Source of the DNA: an uncultured Collinsella sp.
GTDB taxonomy: Bacteria > Actinomycetota > Coriobacteriia > Coriobacteriales > Coriobacteriaceae
Direction of reading: 5' to 3'
Length of the DNA stretch: 6,680 nt
Assembly (NCBI GenBank): GCA_959599615.1
Contig: CAUGKA010000115.1
Location: 1 to 6,680 of the forward strand
Shown here: piece after piece, positions 1 to 6,503 of the stretch
How the letters are laid out: each line of letters starts with the position of its first letter
How positions within the stretch are numbered: the stretch's first letter is position 1
Translations under genes and position numbers: made by a program
Notes under the pieces: generated by a model
Database searches by the model: none
What the model saw: the letters and a program-made list of their open reading frames with translations, nothing else
What the model was told of the DNA's origin: nothing

Positions 1-2
1 AG

Positions 3-326
3 GGGGTCGGTCACCGCGCCCTCGCTGCAAAGCTTGGCATTCCCCAGGCCACGGCTCGTCAGTGGGCCCGCGCATATGCCGTGGTCGGTGCCGACGCCGT
101 GCTCAATGCGGGCGCTCGTCATCACACCTATTCGTACGACGTAAAGCTCGCCGTGGTTAAGGACCGTCTGGAAAACGGCCTGACGGTTCGCGAGGCCATG
201 ATCAAGCACGGGATTCCCAGCGAGTCTTCGGTTAAGGCCTGGTGCCGCCAGTATCGCGAGAGCGGTGAGTCCGCGCTGGTCGATAAGCCGCGCGGTCGCA
301 AGCCGCGCGTCAAAAAGGCGGAATAG
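3..326 (+). CDS. Tandem helix-turn-helix protein, IS150/IS3 OrfA-like (5' end outside window)
   Basis: The reading frame is open to the left edge, so the true start lies outside the window. A GTG at 81 is in frame, but starting there would cut off a recognisable first helix-turn-helix. The visible 107 residues contain two similar units. The first has LAAKLGIPQATARQWARAY (about 21-77). The second has VREAMIKHGIPSESSVKAW (about 187-242), followed by a YRESGESALVDKPRGRKPR segment. This 'A..hGIP...v..W...Y...G...L..K..GRKPR' pattern is typical of the DNA-binding OrfA/InsJ part of IS150-group IS3 transposases. The protein ends in a basic KPRVKKAE tail, without the leucine-zipper region usual after the second unit in InsJ. 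No OrfB integrase gene follows; a terminator comes 12 bases after the stop. It could be an IS remnant or an orphan DNA-binding protein. The fold is well supported and the role is not. Confidence 0.72.
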   Translation, partial: GVGHRALAAKLGIPQATARQWARAYAVVGADAVLNAGARHHTYSYDVKLAVVKDRLENGLTVREAMIKHGIPSESSVKAWCRQYRESGESALVDKPRGRKPRVKKAE

Positions 327-338
327 CGAACGGGATGG

Positions 339-364
339 TGCGCCCATAGGGGCGCATTTTTCTT
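339..364 (+). terminator. Rho-independent terminator after the HTH gene
   Basis: A perfect 7-bp stem (TGCGCCC at 339-345 with GGGCGCA at 350-356) closes a 4-nt ATAG loop and is followed directly by TTTTTCTT. It lies 12 bases after the stop codon of the upstream gene. It insulates that gene from the hydrogenase operon. Confidence 0.85.
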
Positions 365-423
365 GCCGCCCCTCTGCTCCAATGCGGACAGACTCCTTGC
401 CCCGTACGCCTAAAACTCCCCAG

Positions 424-493
424 TTGACCGAAAACCCGCCGCCGCTACTCCTCAATTGAGCTATAACGTTAAACAATTGCAGCGTTTTTGCAT
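424..493 (+). promoter_or_regulatory. Probable promoter/operator region of the hydrogenase operon
   Basis: This AT-richer stretch lies between the upstream terminator and the first operon gene. It contains a -10-like TATAAC (462-467), a perfect 10-bp palindrome CTCAATTGAG (451-460) and a second CAATTG at 474-479. The two CAATTG sites start 21 bp apart, about two helical turns, and flank the TATAAC. A TTGACC at 424-429 looks like a -35 box but is 32 bp from TATAAC, too far to pair with it, and no good -35 sits at 16-18 bp. The operon must start in this interval because a terminator precedes it. The exact promoter and the idea that CAATTG is an operator are guesses. Confidence 0.35.
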
Positions 494-500
494 GGGGGAG
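494..500 (+). promoter_or_regulatory. Ribosome binding site of the echAB fusion gene
   Basis: GGGGGAG ends 7 nt before the ATG at 508, which fixes that start. Nearby ATGs at 492 and 503 are out of frame with the gene. Confidence 0.7.
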
Positions 501-507
501 TGATGGT

Positions 508-3390
508 ATGACGCTACTGTATTTCCTTACCCTGTTTCCGCTGGTACCGGCGCTGGGCATGCTGCTCGCGCGCGGTGACCGCGCCCGCGATGCGGTGGGG
601 CTCATAGGTTCCGGCATCATTATGGCGGTGACAGTTGTAGTCGCCGTCATGTTTTTTGGCGCGGGCCCGCAGAGCTTTGAGGTTGCCTCCGGCACCTCGC
701 ATGTGCTCTCGATCATCAGCTCCGCCATCGATGTCATCCTGTGCGCCGTCATCCTATACAACGCGTATAAATATAGGAACGCGCTCACCACGGTGCTCGG
801 CATAGTCCAGCTGGTGGGCTCGCTCGCCTTTGCAGCCATGACGCTGCCCGCGGCCGAAGCCGTCACGGCAACGCCGCTCTACCTGGATTACATGAGCGTG
901 ATCATGGTGCTCGCCGTCGGCATTGTCGGCAGCCTTATCTGCGTGTATGCCCTGGGCTACATGAAGGACTTTCAGGCCCATGACGAGCACGAGGCTGCGC
1001 TGCGCGGGCAGACTGCGCCCGACCGACGCCCGCAGTTCCTGGCGCTTATGTTCCTGTTCCTCTCGGCCATGTTCGTCATCGTGACGAGCGATAACCTGGA
1101 GTGGCTGTTCTGCGGCTGGGAAATCACCACCGTGTGTTCGTTCCTTATGATTGGCTACACGCGTACGCCCGAGGCCATCAAGAACGCCTTTACCCAGATC
1201 ATCCTCAACATGCTGGGCGGCATCGCGTTTTTGGCCGGACTCATGTACCTGCACGTTAACGGCATGCCGCTGACCATCTCGGGCATGATCGAGCTTTCCG
1301 GCACCGGAACCGCGCAGTCCGCGCTGCTGGTGATGCCGGTCATTCTGCTGTCGCTCGCCGCACTCACCAAGGCCGCACAGATGCCGTTCCACACTTGGCT
1401 GTTGGGTGCTATGGTTGCACCCACTCCCACGAGCGCCCTGCTGCACTCGTCAACCATGGTCAAAGCCGGCGTGTTTCTGATGGTCAAGCTCAGCCCGCTC
1501 TATGCCATCTATCCCGTGACCGGCTTTATGGTCACGAGTGTGGGCGCCATCACGTTTTTGCTCGCTGCCCTCATGGCCATCTCGCAGAGCAACGCCAAAC
1601 GCGTGCTCGCGTACTCCACCATTTCCAACTTGGGCCTCATCAGCGCCTGCCTGGGTGTCGGCGCGCCCGAGGCCGTATGGGCGGCCATCTTCCTGATCCT
1701 GTTCCACACGGTGGCCAAGTCGCTGCTGTTCCTGTGCGTGGGCACGGCCGAGCATCATATCGGCAGCCGCAATATCGAGGACATGGACGGTATGTTCAGC
1801 CGTATGCCACACCTGACGCGCTTGATGATGCTGGGCATCATGGGCATGTTTGTGGCGCCGTTTGGCATGCTCGTGTCCAAGTGGGGCGCCCTGGTGGCGT
1901 TTGCGCAGACCGGCAACGTGCTCATGATCATGGTGCTTGCCTTTGGCTCGGCCGCGACGTTTTACTTCTGGGGCAAGTGGCTCGCCAAGCTTTCGGGCGT
2001 CGACCCCACGGCCCAAAACGTTGAGGTCAATGTCCATAAGACCGAATGGATGGCGCTCAACACCATCGCCGCGCTGCTGATTCTGTGCTGCGTGGCCTTC
2101 CCGATTATCTCGAGCGGTTTGGTGTCGCCTTACTTGGCCATGGTGTTTGGCCGCGTGCCGTACGTTATTGGCAAGGACGCCATGTATCTGATGGTGGTTA
2201 TCGTGGCGTTTATCGCCGTGGTGCTGCTGACGTCATTCCGCGTGAGCAACAAACCGCACGTAAACGTATATCTTTCGGGTGTGGGAACCGACAATTACCG
2301 CCATTTCCGCGGCTCGATGGGACATGAGGTGAAGGCCGAAAAGCGCAATTGGTACTCGGAGGACGCCCTTGGCGAGAAGCGTATTGGCCCCGTGGGTAGC
2401 GTCGTGTGCTGCAGCATTATCTTGTTTGCGCTGCTGTGTTGCGCGTGGATTGGGCCCGAGCGACTTGCCATGAGTGCACCCTCGGTGCTGCGCGGCAAGT
2501 ATTTTGAAGGTTCGGGCGTCGTGGGCATCTTTATTGGTACCGTGGCGTTTGCCTTGCTGGCGCCTTTGGTTGGTGGCCTGATCGACGGCATCGACCGCAA
2601 ACTTTCGGCTCGCATGCAGGGCCGCGTGGGTCCGCGCCTGCTCCAGCCTTTCTACGACGTTGCCAAACTCCTGCGCAAGGCCCCTGCCAGCGTAAACACC
2701 ATGGACGATACCTACATGGCGTGCGCGCTCATCTTTACCGTCGTGGGCGGCGGCATCTTTGTGTCGGGCTCCAACACGCTGCTGTGCGCTTTTATGGTGA
2801 CGCTCGCCGCGATCTTTGTGGTGCTGGCGTCCGCCTCGACGCAAAGCCCGTTTGCCCAGGTCGGTGCCGACCGCGAGCTGCTGCAGGTCATGAGTTACGA
2901 GCCCGCCGTTCTGCTGATGAGCGTGGGCCTGTACCTTGCCACCGACAGCTTCGATTCCATCGCCGTGACGGGGCGGTCGGCCCCCATCATCGTGTACAGC
3001 GCGCCCATTTTTCTCGCGCTGCTCGCGGTGCTCACCATCAAGCTGCGCAAGTCGCCGTTCGATCTTTCGTACTCACATCACGCGCATCAGGAGATTGTCC
3101 AGGGCGTCGCCACCGAGATGAGCGGCGGCACGCTGGCCAAGATGACCCTTATGCACTGGTGCGAGACCGTGCTGTTTTTGATGTGGGTGGGCATGTTCTT
3201 TGTCTGGGACAACCCGGTGAGCTGGCTGGTCGCCCTGGTCGTGATGGCCGCGACGTACTTTGTCGAGGTGCTGATCGACAACACCTTCGCACGCAGTACC
3301 TGGCGCAGCTGCTTTAAGCTCGGATGGGGCGTGGCGCTGGTGTTTGGCCTGCTCAACCTTATGCCCATCCTCGTCGACGTGTTTATTTAG
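508..3390 (+). CDS. Fused EchA-EchB membrane subunit of Ech-type [NiFe]-hydrogenase (NuoL-like + NuoH-like)
   Basis: This 960-residue polytopic protein joins two normally separate subunits. Residues 1 to about 580 are a NuoL/HyfB/EchA-type proton-conducting transporter. They contain WLFCGWEITTVCSFLMIGY (E205), LTKAAQMPFHTWL (K288), PTPTSALLHSSTMVKAG (H313, K319), SNAKRVLAYSTISNLG (K364), FHTVAKSLLFL (H400, K404) and APFGMLVSKWG (K458), which match the charged residues of the antiporter channel. Residues about 580-630 are hydrophilic and followed by an extra membrane helix (about 631-649). Residues about 665-960 are EchB/HycD/NuoH-like: IDRKLSARMQGRVGPRLLQP (D696), GADRELLQVMSYEP (E790, E798) and SPFDLSYSHHAHQEIVQG (F851-G866). 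The length fits EchA plus EchB. It is first in the operon, and its stop codon lies inside the ribosome binding site of the next gene. The expected role is ion translocation coupled to H2 formation. Subunit identity is firm; the pumped ion is unknown. Confidence 0.93.
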   Translation: MTLLYFLTLFPLVPALGMLLARGDRARDAVGLIGSGIIMAVTVVVAVMFFGAGPQSFEVASGTSHVLSIISSAIDVILCAVILYNAYKYRNALTTVLGIVQLVGSLAFAAMTLPAAEAVTATPLYLDYMSVIMVLAVGIVGSLICVYALGYMKDFQAHDEHEAALRGQTAPDRRPQFLALMFLFLSAMFVIVTSDNLEWLFCGWEITTVCSFLMIGYTRTPEAIKNAFTQIILNMLGGIAFLAGLMYLHVNGMPLTISGMIELSGTGTAQSALLVMPVILLSLAALTKAAQMPFHTWLLGAMVAPTPTSALLHSSTMVKAGVFLMVKLSPLYAIYPVTGFMVTSVGAITFLLAALMAISQSNAKRVLAYSTISNLGLISACLGVGAPEAVWAAIFLILFHTVAKSLLFLCVGTAEHHIGSRNIEDMDGMFSRMPHLTRLMMLGIMGMFVAPFGMLVSKWGALVAFAQTGNVLMIMVLAFGSAATFYFWGKWLAKLSGVDPTAQNVEVNVHKTEWMALNTIAALLILCCVAFPIISSGLVSPYLAMVFGRVPYVIGKDAMYLMVVIVAFIAVVLLTSFRVSNKPHVNVYLSGVGTDNYRHFRGSMGHEVKAEKRNWYSEDALGEKRIGPVGSVVCCSIILFALLCCAWIGPERLAMSAPSVLRGKYFEGSGVVGIFIGTVAFALLAPLVGGLIDGIDRKLSARMQGRVGPRLLQPFYDVAKLLRKAPASVNTMDDTYMACALIFTVVGGGIFVSGSNTLLCAFMVTLAAIFVVLASASTQSPFAQVGADRELLQVMSYEPAVLLMSVGLYLATDSFDSIAVTGRSAPIIVYSAPIFLALLAVLTIKLRKSPFDLSYSHHAHQEIVQGVATEMSGGTLAKMTLMHWCETVLFLMWVGMFFVWDNPVSWLVALVVMAATYFVEVLIDNTFARSTWRSCFKLGWGVALVFGLLNLMPILVDVFI

Positions 3391-3394
3391 GAGG
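3389..3394 (+). promoter_or_regulatory. Ribosome binding site of echC, overlapping the echAB stop
   Basis: AGGAGG shares its first two bases with the TAG stop (3388-3390) of the upstream gene and lies 8 nt before the ATG at 3403. It supports that ATG over the in-frame ATG at 3415 and suggests coupled translation. Confidence 0.7.
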
Positions 3395-3402
3395 CGGCAT
3401 CC

Positions 3403-3978
3403 ATGGATCATAAAATGTCGCGCTCGCCGTGGGTTATTCATTACGACGGCTCGAGCTGCAACGGATGCGATATCGAGGTGCTGGCCTCGCTCACGCCGCT
3501 GTTCGATGCGGAGCGCTTTGGCGTGGTCAACACCGGCAACCCCAAGCATGCGGACATCTTTTTGGTGACGGGATCGGTCAATGCCCAGAACCTGCCCGTC
3601 GTGCGCCAGATCTACAACCAGATGCTCGAGCCCAAGTGCGTGGTGGCCTGCGGCATCTGCGCGTGTTCGGGCGGCGTATTCCGCGATGCCTATAACGTGA
3701 TCGGCGGCGTGGACCGCGCAATCCCCGTGGACGTGTACGCGCCCGGGTGTGCCATTCGCCCCGAGACCATGATCGATGCCATCGTGGAGGCGTGCGGCAT
3801 CCTGGACCAGAAGGAGGCCGTGATGCGCGCCGGCGGCGATCCGCTTACCGTGGGCGGTGCCGCTACCTGGGACGGTGGTGTTGAGCTGGGCGAGGACGGG
3901 TTTGTGGCAGCTGCGGGGGCCGGCGACGCGACCGCCGGGAAGTCCGCCACGCCCGCCGCTGCAAAGGAGGCCGAGTAA
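3403..3978 (+). CDS. echC: Ech-type hydrogenase small subunit (EchC/HycG/NuoB-like)
   Basis: This 191-residue soluble protein is the NuoB-like electron-transfer subunit that carries the [4Fe-4S] cluster next to the NiFe site. It shows DGSSCNGCDIE (C19, C22), VVACGICACSGGVF (C79, C83, C86, C88) and YAPGCAIRPE (C116). C19, C22, C86 and C116 are the likely cluster ligands, by position in the family. There is no twin-arginine signal peptide, as expected for group 4 enzymes that face the cytoplasm. The conserved fold ends near residue 145. The remaining roughly 45 residues are a low-complexity Gly/Ala-rich tail (about 150-191), making the protein longer than a typical EchC of about 150 residues. 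It lies 12 nt after echAB and overlaps the start of echD by one base. Confidence 0.93.
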   Translation: MDHKMSRSPWVIHYDGSSCNGCDIEVLASLTPLFDAERFGVVNTGNPKHADIFLVTGSVNAQNLPVVRQIYNQMLEPKCVVACGICACSGGVFRDAYNVIGGVDRAIPVDVYAPGCAIRPETMIDAIVEACGILDQKEAVMRAGGDPLTVGGAATWDGGVELGEDGFVAAAGAGDATAGKSATPAAAKEAE

Positions 3979-4694
3979 TGCAAAAGGCTATCTATACCAC
4001 CGTCGGGATCGACGAGCTCCTGTCGCATGTCCAGGCGCTTAAGGGCGTCGGTGCACGCTTTGTGCAAATGCACGCCGAGCGCAGCGTCGACGACGGCTCG
4101 TATCGCTTGGTCTATACGTTTATCAACGTTCGTGCTGCTCAGAAGCATATTGCGCAGGACGGCAGCTATGCGATTGAGAGCCTGGTGGTCAAGGGCATCG
4201 ATCAGTACCAGGAGATTCCGTCCATCAGCTCGTACTATCCGGCGGTATTTCCGTTTGAGAACGAAGCGCACGACCTGTTTGGGCTTGCCATCACCGACAT
4301 GCAGATCGACTTTAAAGGCTTTTTCTACCAGGTTTCGACTGCCGAGCCCATGAGCGTTATCACGCCCGAGGTGAAGGCTGCGCGCGAGAAGGCCATGAAG
4401 GTCCGCGCGGCTGCCGAGGCCAAGGCGCGCAAAGCCGCGGCCGAGAAGGCCGCCGCGGCTGCGGCCGCTGCGGGGGAGGGCGTTGTGGGCGCTGGCGATG
4501 CTGCGGGCGCCTCTGCTCAGCCCGCTGCGGCAACCGGCTCCGATGCTCAGCACGATGAGGCTGCTGCGAAGGCCGCGCTCAAGGCCGCCGAGATGGAGGC
4601 AAAGCTCGCCGCCATGGATCCCGAGAAAGCGGCCAAGGTCCGCGCGGCGCTTGCCGCCAAGGCCGCCCGCGACAAGCAGAAAGAGGAGGCGTAA
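3978..4694 (+). CDS. echD: EchD, NuoC-like subunit with a long Ala/Lys-rich C-terminal tail
   Basis: The first 130 residues are the NuoC/30-kDa-like subunit of an Ech hydrogenase. The diagnostic part is EIPSISSYYPAVFPFENEAH from E79 to H98, running on into DLFGL (conserved E96 and D99). In Hyc/Hyf formate hydrogenlyase this domain is fused to the large subunit, whereas here it is a separate gene, as in Ech. From about residue 133 to 238 the protein becomes a highly charged Ala/Lys/Glu/Arg stretch with a short Gly/Ala/Ser interruption (about 172-190). The tail would form long helices. It makes the protein nearly twice the length of the conserved domain and has no recognised function. The ATG overlaps the echC stop (TAATG), and AAAGGAGG at 3963-3970 gives a strong ribosome binding site 7 nt upstream. 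Confidence 0.9.
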   Translation: MQKAIYTTVGIDELLSHVQALKGVGARFVQMHAERSVDDGSYRLVYTFINVRAAQKHIAQDGSYAIESLVVKGIDQYQEIPSISSYYPAVFPFENEAHDLFGLAITDMQIDFKGFFYQVSTAEPMSVITPEVKAAREKAMKVRAAAEAKARKAAAEKAAAAAAAAGEGVVGAGDAAGASAQPAAATGSDAQHDEAAAKAALKAAEMEAKLAAMDPEKAAKVRAALAAKAARDKQKEEA

Positions 4695-4699
4695 GGCCC

Positions 4700-5788
4700 A
4701 TGGCACATCGCTCCGTTATTCCGTTTGGCCCGCAGCACCCGGTGCTGCCCGAGCCGCTTCATCTGGACCTGGTGATCGAGGACGACCGCGTCATCGAGGC
4801 AATTCCGCAGATCGGCTTTGTGCACCGCGGGCTCGAGAAGCTCACCGAAAAGCGCGATATGCATCAGTTTGGCTACATCGCCGAGCGCATCTGCGGCATT
4901 TGCGCCGTGGGCCACAGCTGCGGCTATGCCAGCGCCTGCGAACGCATGCTCGACATCGAGGTGCCCGGCCGCGTGCAGTATATTCGCACCATTCTGCACG
5001 AGCTTTCGCGCATCCACTCGCATCTGCTGTGGCTGGGCCTGCTCGCCGACGCCTTTGGTTTTGAGGCGCTGTTCTATCGGTCGTGGACCCTGCGCGAGCA
5101 GATTCTCAAGATCTTTGAGCGCACGTGCGGCGGGCGTGTGATTCTGTCGATTAACGAGATCGGCGGCCTTAAGCACGATATCGAGGACTCCGAGCTGGCG
5201 GGCATTGTCCAGACGCTCGACGCCATGCGCCCCGACTACGAGGCCCTGGTGCATACGTTTTTGGACGACGACAGCTGCGGCGAGCGTCTGCATGGCGTGG
5301 GCGTGATCAGCAAGAAGGACGCGCTGGAGCTTTCGATGGTCGGCCCGTTTGGGCGCGCCTCGGGCGTGGACTATGACGTGCGCATGTTTGGCGACGGCGC
5401 CTATGCGGATCTGGCTGCGTTTGAGCCAATTGTCGCTACCGATGGCGACTGCTATGCCCGCTGCCAGGTGCGTTGCGCCGAGGTCACGCAGGCTATGGAC
5501 ATCATCAAGGAGCTTGTGGGCAAGATTCCGCACGACGGTATCGGTGGGCGCACCAAGCTTACGCCAGCCGACGGCGCGCGCGGCGAGGTTGTGATTGAGC
5601 AGCCGCGCGGCGAGGCGTATTACTATGTGCGCGGCAACGGCACCAAGAACTTGGACCGTTTTCGCGTGCGCACGCCGACGTCGCAAAATCTGGCGGGTCT
5701 GACGCATGCGCTGCAGGGCGTGCTCATTGCCAACGTGCCCATGATTATCCTGACCATCGACCCCTGCATTAGCTGCACGGAAAGGTAG
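4700..5788 (+). CDS. echE: Ech-type [NiFe]-hydrogenase large (catalytic) subunit EchE
   Basis: This 362-residue protein is the H2-forming NiFe subunit (NuoD-like). The N-terminus IPFGPQHPVLPEPLHLDL is typical of group 4 large subunits. The L1 motif RICGICAVGH supplies C65 and C68, and the L2 motif DPCISCTER supplies C356 and C359, so all four nickel ligands are present and the site should be active. The chain ends at the final R of L2. There is no C-terminal extension of the kind usually clipped by a maturation endopeptidase, which is also the case for some Ech and CooH subunits. The length matches EchE (about 360) rather than HycE (about 570, which includes the NuoC part). It starts 5 nt after the echD stop, with GAGGAGG (4683-4689) inside the end of echD as its ribosome binding site. 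Confidence 0.95.
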   Translation: MAHRSVIPFGPQHPVLPEPLHLDLVIEDDRVIEAIPQIGFVHRGLEKLTEKRDMHQFGYIAERICGICAVGHSCGYASACERMLDIEVPGRVQYIRTILHELSRIHSHLLWLGLLADAFGFEALFYRSWTLREQILKIFERTCGGRVILSINEIGGLKHDIEDSELAGIVQTLDAMRPDYEALVHTFLDDDSCGERLHGVGVISKKDALELSMVGPFGRASGVDYDVRMFGDGAYADLAAFEPIVATDGDCYARCQVRCAEVTQAMDIIKELVGKIPHDGIGGRTKLTPADGARGEVVIEQPRGEAYYYVRGNGTKNLDRFRVRTPTSQNLAGLTHALQGVLIANVPMIILTIDPCISCTER

Positions 5789-5795
5789 GCACGGC

Positions 5796-6137
5796 ATGAG
5801 TTTGCTGACATTTGCCAAGACGGCCTTGGGTTCTATGGTCAAGCAGCCGGTAACGGTGCGCTATCCGCAGGAGAAGCTCGCGGCACCCGAGCGCCTGCGC
5901 GGGCATATCGTCAACGATATGGACGTGTGCATCTGCTGCGGCATGTGCGCGCGCCGTTGCCCGGCGGGTGCACTTGCGGTCGATCGCAAGGGCGGAACGT
6001 GGTCGATTGACCCGTATGCCTGCGTGGTGTGCGGTGAGTGCATCGAGAGCTGCCCCAAGCACTGCCTGACTATGGACACCGCCCGCACTCCAGTCGCAGC
6101 GGACAAGACTCCCACAGTAGAAACCAAACCGGAATAG
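5796..6137 (+). CDS. echF: EchF, two-[4Fe-4S] ferredoxin-like subunit (NuoI/HycF-like)
   Basis: This 113-residue iron-sulfur protein is the likely electron entry subunit, passing electrons from soluble ferredoxin to EchC. It has two classical C-x2-C-x2-C-x3-CP motifs: CICCGMCARRCP (C45, C48, C51, C55, with an extra C47) and CVVCGECIESCP (C76, C79, C82, C86). A family-typical PERLRGHIVNDMDVC segment precedes the first. The last 20 or so residues are a hydrophilic Thr/Pro/Lys tail. It is the last gene of the operon, 7 nt after echE. The ribosome binding site is weaker than for the other genes (AAAGG/TAGG around 5781-5789). Confidence 0.93.
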   Translation: MSLLTFAKTALGSMVKQPVTVRYPQEKLAAPERLRGHIVNDMDVCICCGMCARRCPAGALAVDRKGGTWSIDPYACVVCGECIESCPKHCLTMDTARTPVAADKTPTVETKPE

Positions 6138-6159
6138 CGCTGGAATAGAACTGGAATAG
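6131..6159 (+). repeat. Three GGAATAG copies with an 11-nt period at the echF stop
   Basis: GGAATAG occurs at 6131-6137, 6142-6148 and 6153-6159. Copies 2 and 3 share CTGGAATAG. The first copy contains the echF stop codon and the last runs into the following hairpin. It may be a small slippage duplication. Confidence 0.6.
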
Positions 6160-6192
6160 GGGCCGGTGGGGCAAAAATGCCCCACCGGCCCC
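6159..6192 (+). other. Perfect 15-bp GC-rich hairpin after echF
   Basis: GGGGCCGGTGGGGCA (6159-6173) pairs perfectly with 6178-6192 around an AAAA loop. It starts 21 nt after the echF stop, so it is probably the 3' end structure of the operon transcript. No T-tract follows on either strand, so it is not a canonical intrinsic terminator. It may stabilise the mRNA end or act with a downstream terminator. Confidence 0.7.
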
Positions 6193-6201
6193 GCGCGTGA
6201 A

Positions 6202-6223
6202 CGCGTGTGCGGGCCGCCACGCG
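6202..6223. other. Short GC-rich inverted repeat
   Basis: CGCGTG (6202-6207) pairs with CACGCG (6218-6223) around a 10-nt GC-rich loop. It is weak evidence in a GC-rich region and may be chance. Confidence 0.3.
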
Positions 6224-6251
6224 ACCCGTCCAGCCCGAAAATGACCCGCCT

Positions 6252-6411
6252 GCCACGAAATGGGCCCATTTACTACTTTTGGGCGCCAATCCCCAACCAC
6301 GGCAAAAAATGTGAAAACAAAACCGCAGGTAGAACGCCTGCGGTTTTCCGGAAAACGGGGGTATGGTCGGGGGTATCGAGTCAAACGTAGTAGATGGGCA
6401 GGTTTCGTGGC
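6252..6411 (-). repeat. Inverted-repeat structured element, copy A (orientation opposite to copy B)
   Basis: An imperfect long palindrome. The outer stem pairs 6252-6282 with 6381-6411 (25 Watson-Crick pairs, 3 G-U, 3 mismatches over 31). A second stem in the same register pairs 6291-6299 with 6364-6372 (one mismatch). The apex is an 11-bp hairpin (6319-6329 with 6337-6347, 7-nt loop). The reverse complement of its core (6271-6392) aligns without gaps to the core of the element at 6504-6657, so both belong to one family. No transposase is encoded and no target-site duplication is obvious. The strand given is arbitrary, set relative to copy B. Confidence 0.75.
6319..6349. terminator. Bidirectional intrinsic terminator at the apex of element A
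   Basis: AAAACCGCAGG (6319-6329) pairs perfectly with CCTGCGGTTTT (6337-6347) around a TAGAACG loop. The A-tract and T-tract at the stem ends allow termination from either direction. It lies 181 nt after the echF stop and is the first U-tract terminator downstream of the operon. Confidence 0.65.
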
Positions 6412-6503
6412 GAGCGGTTCCAGCTGATCCCTTGGGAACGGAGGAAAACGGATCATTTTGGTCTCGCGAGGCTTGCGGAGGCGCTCGTGCAGGGCCGCCC
6501 GAA
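6412..6503. other. Spacer between the two inverted-repeat elements
   Basis: This is 92 bases with no supported gene. It contains GGTTCC/GGGAAC arms (6416-6421 and 6434-6439) and a GGAGG at 6440-6444, but no well-placed start codon opens a credible reading frame after it. Confidence 0.4.

Noticed and set aside
310..349. Programmed -1 frameshift producing an OrfAB transposase
   Set aside because: After a shift at the A5G run the -1 frame stops at 347 and no integrase-coding sequence follows.
1395..2024. 209-codon plus-strand frame within echAB
   Set aside because: It is an out-of-frame shadow rich in Arg/His/Gly. The echAB frame carries the conserved transporter motifs here.
3978..5788. Formate hydrogenlyase HycE split by a frameshift
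   Set aside because: The NuoC-like and NuoD-like parts each have their own stop, ribosome binding site and start, and EchE begins with the usual Ech-type N-terminus. The separation is natural.
4547..5842. 431-codon minus-strand open frame opposite echD/echE
   Set aside because: It is a shadow frame produced by GC-rich codon usage. The plus strand encodes EchE with all catalytic motifs.
508..6137. Respiratory complex I (nuo) operon
   Set aside because: The large subunit has all four NiFe cysteines (C65, C68, C356, C359), which NuoD lacks. There are no NuoEFG, A, J, K, M or N genes.
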